Source of the DNA: Silanimonas sp. | Lineage (GTDB): Bacteria; Pseudomonadota; Gammaproteobacteria; Xanthomonadales; Xanthomonadaceae | NCBI RefSeq assembly: GCF_027530345.1 | Contig: NZ_JAPZQK010000057.1 | Location: forward strand, 1-34,915 | Direction of reading: 5' to 3' | DNA length: 34,915 nucleotides | Shown: positions 10,408 to 21,002 of the stretch, one piece after another | How positions within the stretch are numbered: position 1 is the first letter of the stretch | How the letters are laid out: every line of letters begins with the position of its first letter | Notes under the pieces: model-generated | What the model was told of the DNA's origin: nothing | What the model saw: only the letters and a program-made list of their open reading frames with translations | The model's database searches: none | Program-made: the position numbers and the translations under genes

Positions 10408-10567
10408 GATGCGCGGCGCGAATGCTGCTCGCCGCCGCCGCGCGGGCCCGCCCGCCCGGGGGCGCGCAGTCTACCCCCCTTTGCGCGGCGAGGCGCCGGC
10501 CATCGTCCCCCTGTTCACCCCCCGGTCGTACACTACGCGCCCTTTGTTTCCACCTGGCCCCCAGCCC

Positions 10568-12484
10568 ATGACCGCCTGGACGCTCGACCGCGCCCGCCAC
10601 ACCTATTCCGTGCCGTACTGGTCGGACGGGTATTTCGACATCGACGGTCGCGGCCGCCTGGTGGCGCGCCCCAATGGCGACGAGGGCCCGGCGATCGCGC
10701 TCTCCGACGTGGTGGAGCGGGCGCGCGGCATGGGTCACAAGCTGCCCCTGCTGGTTCGCTTCTCCGACGTGCTCGGCCATCGCCTCGGCAAGCTGCAGCA
10801 GGCGTTCGCGCAGGCCATGCGCGAACTCGACTACCGCGGCGGCTATACGGCGGTGTACCCGATCAAAGTGAACCAGCACGCCGGCGTGGCCGGTGAGTTG
10901 GCGCGGGTGGGTGCGGCGGTCGGCGAAGCGCCCTACACCGCGGACTTCGGCCTCGAGGCCGGCAGCAAGCCGGAGCTGATGGCCGTGCTGGCGCTGGCGC
11001 AGCCGGGCAGCGTCGTGGTGTGCAATGGCTACAAGGACCGCGAGTTCATCCGCCTCGCCCTGATGAGCCGCAAGCTCGGCCTCGACACCATCCTCGTGAT
11101 CGAGAAGCCCTCGGAAGTCGGGCTGATCATCGAGGAGTCGCGCGAACTCGGCATCACGCCGGTGGTGGGCATCCGCCTGCGCCTGGCGTCGCTCGGCGCC
11201 GGCAAGTGGCAGAACAGCGGCGGCGACAAGGCCAAGTTCGGCCTCTCGCCGCGCCAGGTGCTGGATGCGGTCGACAAGCTGCAGGCCGCGGGCCTCGGCG
11301 AGAGCGTCGCGATGCTGCATTTCCACATGGGCTCGCAGATCAGCAACGTGCGCGACATCGCCAGCGGCATGCGCGAGGCGGTGAACTACTTCGTCGAACT
11401 GTCGAAGCGTGGCTGCCCGATCCGCCTGATGGATTCCGGCGGTGGCCTCGGCGTCGACTACGAAGGCACGCGCTCGCGGTCTTTCTGCTCGATCAACTAC
11501 GGCCTCGACCAGTACGCCTACACCCTGCTGCAGCCGCTGGCCGAAGCCTGCGCCGAACACGGCCTGCCGCAGCCGCGCCTGATCACCGAGGCCGGCCGCG
11601 CGATGACCGCGCACCATGCGGTGATGGTGGTGAATGTGTCGGAAGTCGAGCGTGCGCCGGAAGGCCGTGTCGGCCCTTCGCAGCCCGGCGAGCCTTCGGT
11701 GATCCGCCATCTGCGCGAAGTGCAGGCCGAGCTCGACGTGCGCCCGCCGGTCGAGCTCTTCCACGAGGCCCAGCACCATCTCGCCGAGGGCCAGACCCTG
11801 TTCGCGCTGGGACAGCTCGGCGTCGAGCAGCGTGCCCAGTTGGATGATCTCTTCTACGCCATCGCCCACGCGGTGCGGCAGCGCCTGTCGGCCGAAGAGA
11901 AGAGCCACCGCCCGGTGCTCGACGAGCTCAACGAGCGCCTGGTCGACAAGTACTTCGTCAACTTCTCGGTGTTCGAGTCGATCCCGGACGTCTGGGCCAT
12001 CGAGCAGGTGTTCCCGATCGTTCCGGTCGAGCGCCTCGACGAGGAGCCGACACGTCGCGGCGTGATCGCCGACCTCACTTGCGACTCCGACGGCCGCATC
12101 GATACCTACGTCGAGAGCGAAGCGCTCGACGCGTCTATGCCGCTGCATGCGCTGAAGCCCGGCGAGTCCTACCTGCTGGCCATCGCGATGGTGGGCGCGT
12201 ACCAGGAGACGCTCGGCGACATCCACAACCTATTCGGCGACACCGACACCGTGGCCGTGCACCTCGACGGCGCCGGCGCCTACCGGCTCGACACGCAGCG
12301 TCGCGGCGACACCACCGACGTGATGCTCGACTACGTCGGCTACAAGCTCACCGACTTGCGCGCGCGCTATCGCGCCAACGTCGAAGCCGCCAACCTCCCG
12401 GAAGCGACGGCGGCCGAGTTCCTCGCCGCACTCGAGGCCGGGCTGACCGGCTACACCTATTTGTCCGAAGAGCCGCTGGAGTAA
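10568..12484 (+). CDS. speA: biosynthetic arginine decarboxylase
   Basis: A PLP-dependent enzyme of 638 residues that converts arginine to agmatine, the first step towards putrescine. The N-terminus MTAWTLDRARHTYSVPYW and the length fit the SpeA family. The PLP lysine is Lys100 in VYPIKVNQ. The alanine-racemase-type barrel shows HFHMGSQI and the cofactor-phosphate glycine loop DSGGGLGVDY. The C-terminal part carries the family's insert and beta domain. The frame stays open upstream, but homology begins at this ATG; there is no clear Shine-Dalgarno sequence. Agmatine-to-putrescine enzymes are not in the window. Its last 28 bases overlap the 3' end of the opposite-strand gene. Confidence 0.96.
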   Translation: MTAWTLDRARHTYSVPYWSDGYFDIDGRGRLVARPNGDEGPAIALSDVVERARGMGHKLPLLVRFSDVLGHRLGKLQQAFAQAMRELDYRGGYTAVYPIKVNQHAGVAGELARVGAAVGEAPYTADFGLEAGSKPELMAVLALAQPGSVVVCNGYKDREFIRLALMSRKLGLDTILVIEKPSEVGLIIEESRELGITPVVGIRLRLASLGAGKWQNSGGDKAKFGLSPRQVLDAVDKLQAAGLGESVAMLHFHMGSQISNVRDIASGMREAVNYFVELSKRGCPIRLMDSGGGLGVDYEGTRSRSFCSINYGLDQYAYTLLQPLAEACAEHGLPQPRLITEAGRAMTAHHAVMVVNVSEVERAPEGRVGPSQPGEPSVIRHLREVQAELDVRPPVELFHEAQHHLAEGQTLFALGQLGVEQRAQLDDLFYAIAHAVRQRLSAEEKSHRPVLDELNERLVDKYFVNFSVFESIPDVWAIEQVFPIVPVERLDEEPTRRGVIADLTCDSDGRIDTYVESEALDASMPLHALKPGESYLLAIAMVGAYQETLGDIHNLFGDTDTVAVHLDGAGAYRLDTQRRGDTTDVMLDYVGYKLTDLRARYRANVEAANLPEATAAEFLAALEAGLTGYTYLSEEPLE

Positions 12485-13431
12485 TCGTTCCGCGGCTTCT
12501 TCGTGCGACTCGCTGCAGTGTCGGCGAAGTCCGGCTCGCGGAAGGGCAGCAGGAACTTCTGCAGCAGGGTCGGTTCGCGCGGTCCGATGCCGGTTTGCGT
12601 GACGTCGCCACTCGAGTAGGTGCCGAACAGCCGGTCCCAGAGGATCGCGTTGCAGGCGAAATTCGTGTTGCTGACTTCGAAAACGGCGGAGTGATGCCGG
12701 CGGTGCTGGTTGGCGGAAGTGACCAGCCAGTTCAGGCCGGGGGTTTCCATCCGGACGTTCGCGTGCGCCGCGGCGGTGTTCACGACGATCAGGACGCTGG
12801 CGCCCCCTACCGCTTCCGCCCCGGCGCCGAACATCGTGGCCACCAGCACCATCGGCAGGGTGAGCAGCACGATCTCGAAGGGGTGGTTGGTTCCGACGTT
12901 CAAGGCATGCAGGTTCTGGAAGGCGTGGTGGAAGCCGTGCCCGCTGGCCTTCCATAGCCAGCCCCACCGGTGGATCGCGCGATGGATCCAGTAGTAGATG
13001 AAGTCGCTGGCGAAGAACAGCAGCAGCACCTGGGCCAGGACCGGCAGCGAATCGGGCCAACCGAGGCCCAACGCCTCGCGTGTCGCCGCCAAGGGCGCCA
13101 CGAGGAGGGACTCATGCACCCCGGTGAGCACGCCGAACAGCACGAAGCTCATCAGGTATAGGCCAACGAGTTGCAGGCGCTGGCCCGGCCGCAGGCGCCA
13201 GTCCGGCATCGCCGGCACGAGGTGTTCCAGCAGCGTCAGCAGGACGAAGGCGACGACCAAGGCGACCAGCACCGCATCGGCGCTGCGCCCCATGCCCCAC
13301 CAGACCAATCCTGCGCCGACCAGCAGTACGGGGTGGCCGAGTCTTTCGATCCAATGTCGTGCACGAAGCCGCCAGGAATGGGTGTTCACGGGGCGCATTC
13401 CGTCCGGCCAGAAGGTCCTGAGCGTCCTCAT
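12457..13431 (-). CDS. sterol desaturase/fatty acid hydroxylase family membrane protein
   Basis: A 324-residue integral membrane di-iron oxygenase. Hydrophobic segments cover roughly residues 35-70, 88-115, 132-150 and 185-220. The histidine boxes that bind iron are HRAIH (150-154), HGFHH (165-169) and HRRHH (243-247), with His223 between them; this is the family's signature. Members hydroxylate or desaturate lipids, carotenoids or sterols, and the substrate cannot be told from sequence alone. The frame is open upstream to 13686, but the ATG at 13431 is preferred because the divergent dehydrogenase gene begins at 13529. The last 28 bases overlap the end of speA on the other strand, and no terminator is seen between them. 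Confidence 0.88.
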   Translation of the reverse strand: MRTLRTFWPDGMRPVNTHSWRLRARHWIERLGHPVLLVGAGLVWWGMGRSADAVLVALVVAFVLLTLLEHLVPAMPDWRLRPGQRLQLVGLYLMSFVLFGVLTGVHESLLVAPLAATREALGLGWPDSLPVLAQVLLLFFASDFIYYWIHRAIHRWGWLWKASGHGFHHAFQNLHALNVGTNHPFEIVLLTLPMVLVATMFGAGAEAVGGASVLIVVNTAAAHANVRMETPGLNWLVTSANQHRRHHSAVFEVSNTNFACNAILWDRLFGTYSSGDVTQTGIGPREPTLLQKFLLPFREPDFADTAASRTKKPRNDYSSGSSDK

Positions 13432-13528
13432 TACGCGGTGTTCGCGCGATGCGCAACGCCCATCGGTCCCGGCGGCCGGTCGCTGTGGGACACTTCGCCC
13501 ACAAGCGGCGAGAAGCGTAGGAGCGGAC

Positions 13529-14380
13529 ATGCGGACGGGATTCATCGGCCTCGGGGCCATGGGGCACTCGATGGCGGGCCATCTTGCCGACCGAGGCCTG
13601 CTCGGAGTGGCCGGTAACCGCACGCTCGCAAAGGCGCAGGCGTTCGCTACCGACCGCGCCGACGTGGCGGCGGCGACCGGTTTCACGGACTACGCCGGCT
13701 GCGACGTCGTGGCGCTCTGCGTTTCGGCCGACGCTGATGTGCTGGAGAACGTCGACGGTCTGGCCGCGGTGCTATCCCCGGGGGCGATTGTGATCGACCA
13801 CAGCACGGTCGCGGTCGAGACCGCCCGCGAAGCGGCGAAGCGCTTGGCCGCTCGCGGCATCCAATTCCTCGATGCGCCGGTGTCGGGTGGCGTCGAGGGC
13901 GCGAAGAACGGTCGGCTCTCGATCATGGTCGGCGGCGACGAGGCGACTCTCGGACGTGCTCGCCCGGTGCTCGACGCCTATGGCGCACGCATCGCGCTGA
14001 TGGGGCCGACCGGTGCCGGGCAGGCGACCAAGGCCGTGAACCAGATCCTGGTCGCCGGCATCAACGAAGCGGTCTGCGAGGGCTTGGCCTTTGCCGAGAA
14101 GCTGGGCCTCGACCCGGAACGCCTGCTGCCCACGCTGATGGCCGGCGCGGCCAGCAACTGGTTCCTCGACAAGCGCGGCGCGACGATGCTGCGCGACGAG
14201 TTCAAGCCGGGCTTCAAGTGCGCCCACATGGCCAAGGACCTGCGGATCGTGCAGGCCATGGCCGACGCCGCCGGCATCCGCCATCCGGTGATCGACCGCG
14301 CGCTGGCGGACTACAGCGAGCTCGAGCGCCGCGGTGACGGCGAGCTCGACACCTCGGCCCTGATCCAGCTGAAGCGCTGA
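13529..14380 (+). CDS. NAD(P)-dependent beta-hydroxyacid dehydrogenase
   Basis: A 283-residue cytoplasmic oxidoreductase of the 3-hydroxyisobutyrate/tartronate semialdehyde reductase family. The Rossmann glycine motif GFIGLGAMG opens the protein. The substrate-binding signature DAPVSGGVEGAKNG lies at 115-128 and the catalytic lysine is Lys168 in KAVNQ. The ATG at 13529 is supported by GGAG 8 bases upstream and by the dinucleotide-binding motif starting at residue 4. The preferred substrate (hydroxyisobutyrate, glyoxylate or succinate semialdehyde, tartronate semialdehyde) cannot be decided. The diguanylate cyclase starts 8 bases after its stop, so they are probably co-transcribed. Confidence 0.92.
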   Translation: MRTGFIGLGAMGHSMAGHLADRGLLGVAGNRTLAKAQAFATDRADVAAATGFTDYAGCDVVALCVSADADVLENVDGLAAVLSPGAIVIDHSTVAVETAREAAKRLAARGIQFLDAPVSGGVEGAKNGRLSIMVGGDEATLGRARPVLDAYGARIALMGPTGAGQATKAVNQILVAGINEAVCEGLAFAEKLGLDPERLLPTLMAGAASNWFLDKRGATMLRDEFKPGFKCAHMAKDLRIVQAMADAAGIRHPVIDRALADYSELERRGDGELDTSALIQLKR

Positions 14381-14388
14381 GGCCCCGC

Positions 14389-16488
14389 ATGGCGCCGGAC
14401 CGACCCCGCCGATCGCCCCCGATGCGATGGTTGGTGGTGGCGGTGCTTGGGCTGGCGTTGCTGTTGCCACTGCCGTCGTCAGCGGCCCCCTCCAGTGAGC
14501 GCGAACGGCTCGAGGCCTCCCTGCAGGGCGTCGCGGGGCAGGCCCGTATCGCTCCCCTGGTGGACCTCGTGGTGGCCTCGCGGCAGGAGGCCCCGGAGCG
14601 CGCGCTGTCGGCGGGGGACGAGGCGCTGGTGCTCCTCGCACAATGGCCGGACCCGGCTTCCGAAGTGCGCGTGCTCAACGAGATGGGCTGGGCGCAGATG
14701 GTGCTTGGCCGCTACGACGAAGCGACGACCGTCGCCGGCCGCGGGCGTGCGCTGGCCGAGCGCGAGGGTGATTCGCCCGGACTCGCCCGCGCCCTGAACA
14801 ACCTTGGTGTGATCGCACGAAGCCGCGGTGAGCCGGGACAAGCCATCGTTCTGTTCGAACAGGCGCTGGCGATCGAGCGCTCGCTGGCGCGCCCCCGCGA
14901 AATCGCCGGGGTGTTGAACAACCTCGGCGTGGCGCACGGCTTCGATCTCGCCGATTACGACACCGCCCTGCGCTACACGCATGAAGCCTTGCGTCTGCGC
15001 GAATCGCTGGGCGAAGCGCAGGACATCGCGTTGTCCGAGAACAATCTCGGCGTGCTGTATGCCCGGCTCGGCGACCGCGAGCGGGCCCTTGAGCACTACC
15101 AGCTCGCGCTGGCGGTTCGTCGCGAGCTCGGCGTACCGACACGCATCGCGGGAACCCTGCACAACCTCGGGGACCTCGCGCTCGATGCGGAGGATGTCGC
15201 CACCGCCCGTGCCCATCATGAAGAGGCCCTCGCCCTGCGGCGACAGGCGGGTGACCGGCCCGGGGAGCTGATCTCCCTGATCGCCCTGGCCCAGGTCGGG
15301 CTCGAAGACGATCGGCTGACCGATGCGGCGGAGCACCTGCGCGACGCCGAGGCCATCGCCGAAGCGCTCGACCAACCCCGGGAGCGGATGCTGGTGGGGC
15401 TTGCCCAAGGGCGCCTTGCCTTCCGCCAGGGCGATTTGGCGACATCGGAGGCCCGGATCCTCGGCGCCCTCGCGCAAGCCGAGCAAGGCGAAGCGCTTGA
15501 GGTGCAGCGCCAAGCCACCTTGCAGCTCTCCGAGGTGCAGGCCGCGGCCGGACGCCATGGCGAGGCCCTTGAATCGTTCCGTCGTCACAAGGCACTCAGC
15601 GACCGCATCTTCGACGAGGAGCGCACGCGCCGCCTCGACGCGCTCGACCGCCGTTACGAGGCCGAACGACGGGAGCTGGAGCTCGAGACCTTGCGACGCG
15701 AGCGGGCCGAGCAGGACCTGCAGCTCAGCGAGGAGCGAACGACGCGCCTGTGGCTTGCGGCCGCCCTCGTCGCCCTTGCCCTGGTGTTCGGCGGCTTCCT
15801 GCTGCGTCGTCGCGAACTGCAGGCGATCAACCGCCGGCTGGCCGACCTGACGCGAACCGACCAGCTCACAGGCCTCGGAAATCGTCGTCTGCTCGAAGAC
15901 ACGCTGCAGGCCGATCTGCCGCTCAGCCTGCGGCGGCGCGCCGACGGCCAGCGTGCCGCCGACAGCGATCTGGTGGCCTTGCTCATCGACATCGACCACT
16001 TCAAGGCCGTGAACGACCAGCGCGGGCATGCCGTGGGCGACCGGGTGCTGGCGCGGTTCGCCGCCGTGCTGAAGGCCACCTGCCGGAGTTCCGATGTGCT
16101 GGTGCGGTGGGGTGGCGAGGAGTTCCTCGTCGTGCAGCGTTTCGTCGACCGGGCGCAGGCGCCGGTGCTGGCGGCGCGTCTCGCCGCCGCCGTGCGGTCC
16201 GAGCGCTTCGCCATCGACGGTGAGGCCCCGCTCGCGCTCACCTGTTCGATCGGCTTCGCGGCCTTCCCGATCCTTCCGGAAGCCACCGCCGGGGACTGGG
16301 ACGCCACCCTCGCGCTGGCGGACGAGGCCCTGTATCTCGCGAAGGCACGCCGCGATGCCTGGGTGGGCGTCGTGCGGCGGCTCGACAACGAGCCCGCCAT
16401 CGAGGGCCAGGACGTGCGGTCGCTGCTGAGGGCCGGGGCCTTCGAACTGGTGCGGTCCTTCGATCGCGAGGGCGGCGGAGCCCCGTAG
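14389..16488 (+). CDS. TPR-containing membrane diguanylate cyclase
   Basis: A 699-residue protein that should make cyclic di-GMP. A signal peptide or anchor spans residues 12-33. Residues about 55-400 are tetratricopeptide repeats with recurring ALNNLGVIA, VLNNLGVAH and ENNLGVLYA units, expected to lie in the periplasm. A charged coiled coil (405-452) leads into one membrane helix (454-473), then a cytoplasmic GGDEF domain. The active site is GGEEF (575-579), consistent with activity. An inhibitory I-site RSSD (566-569) is exactly five residues before it, so product inhibition is expected. The start has GAGG about 6 bases upstream. This architecture is common in Xanthomonadales, where the TPR part is assumed to sense proteins or peptides; the ligand is unknown. 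Confidence 0.93.
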   Translation: MAPDRPRRSPPMRWLVVAVLGLALLLPLPSSAAPSSERERLEASLQGVAGQARIAPLVDLVVASRQEAPERALSAGDEALVLLAQWPDPASEVRVLNEMGWAQMVLGRYDEATTVAGRGRALAEREGDSPGLARALNNLGVIARSRGEPGQAIVLFEQALAIERSLARPREIAGVLNNLGVAHGFDLADYDTALRYTHEALRLRESLGEAQDIALSENNLGVLYARLGDRERALEHYQLALAVRRELGVPTRIAGTLHNLGDLALDAEDVATARAHHEEALALRRQAGDRPGELISLIALAQVGLEDDRLTDAAEHLRDAEAIAEALDQPRERMLVGLAQGRLAFRQGDLATSEARILGALAQAEQGEALEVQRQATLQLSEVQAAAGRHGEALESFRRHKALSDRIFDEERTRRLDALDRRYEAERRELELETLRRERAEQDLQLSEERTTRLWLAAALVALALVFGGFLLRRRELQAINRRLADLTRTDQLTGLGNRRLLEDTLQADLPLSLRRRADGQRAADSDLVALLIDIDHFKAVNDQRGHAVGDRVLARFAAVLKATCRSSDVLVRWGGEEFLVVQRFVDRAQAPVLAARLAAAVRSERFAIDGEAPLALTCSIGFAAFPILPEATAGDWDATLALADEALYLAKARRDAWVGVVRRLDNEPAIEGQDVRSLLRAGAFELVRSFDREGGGAP

Positions 16489-16510
16489 GCCCGAGCCGCC
16501 GACGGATTCC

Positions 16511-17145
16511 TCAGCGCGCCGGTGTCGCCGTCACGCCGGCTTCCGCCAGCGCCTTCTGCGCGGCATCGCGCGCGGCCACGTCGGCATACGGGCCCAAGCG
16601 GACGCGATGCAGGGTGCGGCCATTGGCCTGCACGGTTTCGATGCGCGCCATCTGGCCGACCAGCGCCAGCCGGGCGCGCAGCGCCTCGGCATCGCCGGCA
16701 TTGCCGAAGGCGCCGGCCTGCAGCTGCAGGCCGCTTGGCGCCGCAGGCGCCGCGGACGGTGTCGTCGTTCCAGCGCCCGCCGCGGGGGTCATCGTCGGAG
16801 CCGTCGATGCAGGCGCCGTGCTGCCCGGCGCGGCCGCCTCGGCGGTCTCGCCCGGCAGTTCCACTTCCTTCTCCGGCAGCACGGTGTAGAAGTCGAACGT
16901 CGGCTTCGGCGCTTCCGTCGCCTCTTCCGGCTCCTGCGCCACCGGCTCGGCATCGCGGCGCGGCGCCGGGGCTTCGGCCTGCGGGTTCGGCTGCGGCAGG
17001 ATCGCGTCGAGCTTCTGGCGGTCGCCGAACATCAGGTAGGCCGCGGCGAGGCCGAGGCCCAGTGCGAGGCCGGTGACGAGGATCAGGCCGGTCTTCAGGC
17101 CGCCGCCGCGCTTCGCCTGCGATTTGCCGCCGCGCTTCGCCGCCA

Positions 17146-17146
<1 letters not shown>
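16511..17146 (-). CDS. SPOR-domain cell envelope protein
   Basis: A 211-residue membrane-anchored protein. A basic N-terminus (AAKRGGKSQAKRGGG) precedes one transmembrane helix at about 18-41. A low-complexity Pro/Ala/Glu/Thr linker then reaches about residue 140. The C-terminal 70 residues are a SPOR domain (LQLQAGAFGNAGDAEALRARL), which binds denuded septal peptidoglycan. The layout resembles FtsN/DedD-type proteins but is shorter than FtsN. The ATG at 17146 shares its A with the argS stop (TGATG), and GGAGAG lies 6 bases upstream within argS, implying translational coupling; a GTG at 17149 is an alternative. argS followed by a SPOR gene is a recurrent proteobacterial pairing. Confidence 0.88.
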
Positions 17147-18909
<1,763 letters not shown>

Positions 18910-19141
18910 GGCGGGTTCCGGGGTGCCCGGCAGGGCCGGGCCGAAATCGAGGCGCGGCTCGGGCCCCTGGGGGCCCGCCCGCAGGCGATCGCGAAGTTTA
19001 CCGGAAGGCCGGCGGGGCGGCCGAACTGCAACCTGACCGTCAAGAAAGCCTCGCCGGGCTGTCATGGACGGGCCCGAGGATGGCGTCGCTCGACGGCGAC
19101 CGGCCGTCGCCGGCCCGTTCCCCGACTTCTGGAGTTCCGCC

Positions 19142-20926
19142 ATGTCCGCCAAGATCCGCTACACCCGACTCGCGCTGGCCAGTGCGATCGCGCTGGCCGC
19201 CACCCAAGCCCATGCCTCGGTGCGTCTGTCCGAAGCCTTCGACGGCGCCTGGTTCGACCCGGCCGCCTCCGGCCGTGGCGTGCTGATCGATTTCATCCCG
19301 AACGCGCAGCGCGCCGGCGGCACCCTGTTCGCCGCGGACTTCGTCTATGACAACGCCGGCAACCCGTTCTGGATCACGCTGCAGCAGAACTGGTCGGAGT
19401 TCCAGAACACCTCGACGAATGTGCCGATCTTCCGCGCTGCCGCGGGCACCTGGCCGGCGCCGGGCACCTCGGCCAACACGCAGATCGGCACCGCGACCTT
19501 CACGGTCAACAGCTGCAACTCGATCACCGTGAGCTACACGATGGACGCCGGCACGGGTTTCGCCAACCGCACGCAGACGCTTGAGCGCCTCGGTGGTGTT
19601 GATGGCTCGACCTGCGCCTACCAGGAAGCCTTCACCGCTTGCCCGGGCTTCGCCACTGCCGCGCCGGCCTTTGGCGCTCGCGCCTGCCAGCTGCCGGCCA
19701 CGCTCACCGGTGACCAGACCCTCACCAACAACATCACGTGGGTCATGAACGGCAAGGTGCAGGTCGGTACTGATGTCGGCCAGAGCGGCACCGCGGCCAC
19801 GCTGCGCATCCAGCCGGGCACCCTGTTGGTGTCGACGGGCGCCAGCGCGAACTCCTTCGACCACCTTGCCGTGAGCCGCGGCTCGAAGATCTTCGCCGAA
19901 GGCACGCGCCAGTTCCCGATCATCATGACGACGGCCAACGAGCTGCCGGGCGCCCCGGCCGCGCCGGCCCCGGGTCAGCTCGGTGGCCTCGTGATCTCGG
20001 GCCAGGCCCCGTCGAACTGCAACCCCAACTGCGTCGCCGAGTGGGATACCACCAACCGCTACGGCGGCACCGACGCCAAAGACAACAGCGGCGTCGTGCG
20101 CTACATGCAGGTCCGCTACTCGGGCTACATCTTCACCACGAACCGCGAGCTCAACGCCTTCACCTTCAACGGCGTCGGCTCGGGCACCACGCTCGAGTAC
20201 CTGCAGGCCTTCCGCGGCCAGGATGACGGCTTCGAGTGGTTCGGCGGCACGGCGAACGTCCGCTACGCGCTGGTGACCTGCGGCGGCGACGACGGCTTCG
20301 ACTGGGACGAGGGTTTCACCGGCAAGCTGCAGTTCGGCGTGGTCGACCAGCGCGGCTGCCCGGGTTCCAACCACGGCTTCGAGCTGTCGAACAGCCCGAC
20401 GAACGTCGACGCCAACCCGCGCGCGCGCGGCACCGTCGCCAACGTCACGGTTCTCGGCCCGTCGGCGGTCACCGGCAGCGACGGCCTTCTGGTCAACAGC
20501 GGTTCGGGCGGCAACTTCTACAACCTGATCATTGCCGGCTTCCCGCGCGCTTGCGTTGCGTTCGACGGCGTGGCAACCGAGGCTGCGGCCGGCAACCCGG
20601 ACATCGGGCTGAGCGGTGTCCTCACCGGCAACAACATCAAGGTCGCCGGCTGCGTGGCGAACACCCGCACCGGCACCGGCCTGTCTGCGAACTACGCCCA
20701 GCGCTGGTTCTCGTCGCAGACCGGCAATGAGGTCCTCGCGACGTCGCCGCTCGTCGCCGGCAGCTTCCTGCCGAACGGCAACGCCCCGGCCGGCGTGTTC
20801 CCGCCGGGCGGCGCGGCTCCGAGCGTGAACGACTGGTTCGTCCCGACCGATTACGTGGGCGCCTTCCGCAGCAACTCGGACAACGACAACTGGACCCTGA
20901 CCTGGTCGCGTCCGTTCAACCCCTGA
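19142..20926 (+). CDS. secreted beta-rich protein of unknown function
   Basis: A 594-residue exported protein. Residues 1-26 form a signal peptide ending AHAS. Residues about 30-165 contain GAWFDPAASGRG and FVYDNAGNPFWITL, a domain style I know from Xanthomonadales secreted proteins. From about 190 the chain is Gly/Asn-rich with repeated short strands (GSGTTLEYLQAFRGQDDGFEWFG, residues split here only for description; GDDGFDWDEGF; GSNHGFELSNSP), suggesting a right-handed beta-helix. Acidic DDGF motifs might bind metal or be catalytic, but no enzyme family is recognised. Cysteines occur in pairs, as expected outside the cytoplasm. GGAG lies 8 bases before the ATG; an in-frame upstream start at 19064 is less likely. 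It is monocistronic with its own terminator. Automatic labels for relatives vary and should not be trusted. Confidence 0.8.
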   Translation: MSAKIRYTRLALASAIALAATQAHASVRLSEAFDGAWFDPAASGRGVLIDFIPNAQRAGGTLFAADFVYDNAGNPFWITLQQNWSEFQNTSTNVPIFRAAAGTWPAPGTSANTQIGTATFTVNSCNSITVSYTMDAGTGFANRTQTLERLGGVDGSTCAYQEAFTACPGFATAAPAFGARACQLPATLTGDQTLTNNITWVMNGKVQVGTDVGQSGTAATLRIQPGTLLVSTGASANSFDHLAVSRGSKIFAEGTRQFPIIMTTANELPGAPAAPAPGQLGGLVISGQAPSNCNPNCVAEWDTTNRYGGTDAKDNSGVVRYMQVRYSGYIFTTNRELNAFTFNGVGSGTTLEYLQAFRGQDDGFEWFGGTANVRYALVTCGGDDGFDWDEGFTGKLQFGVVDQRGCPGSNHGFELSNSPTNVDANPRARGTVANVTVLGPSAVTGSDGLLVNSGSGGNFYNLIIAGFPRACVAFDGVATEAAAGNPDIGLSGVLTGNNIKVAGCVANTRTGTGLSANYAQRWFSSQTGNEVLATSPLVAGSFLPNGNAPAGVFPPGGAAPSVNDWFVPTDYVGAFRSNSDNDNWTLTWSRPFNP

Positions 20927-20950
20927 TCCGAAGCACAGCGGCAAGAAGAG

Positions 20951-20983
20951 GGGCCGGCGAGCGATCGCCGGCCCTTCCGTTTT
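20951..20983 (+). terminator. rho-independent terminator after the secreted protein gene
   Basis: A perfect 10-bp stem, GGGCCGGCGA (20951-20960) with its complement at 20965-20974, closes a GCGA loop and is followed by TTCCGTTTT. It serves the plus-strand gene ending at 20926. Confidence 0.88.
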
Positions 20984-21002
20984 CCGGGTGGAGGGTGTGG
21001 GC

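Noticed and set aside
9845-12226. Minus-strand open frame of 793 codons across speE and speA
   Set aside because: It spans two recognised genes and their intergenic region and has no domain signature; a GC-driven shadow.
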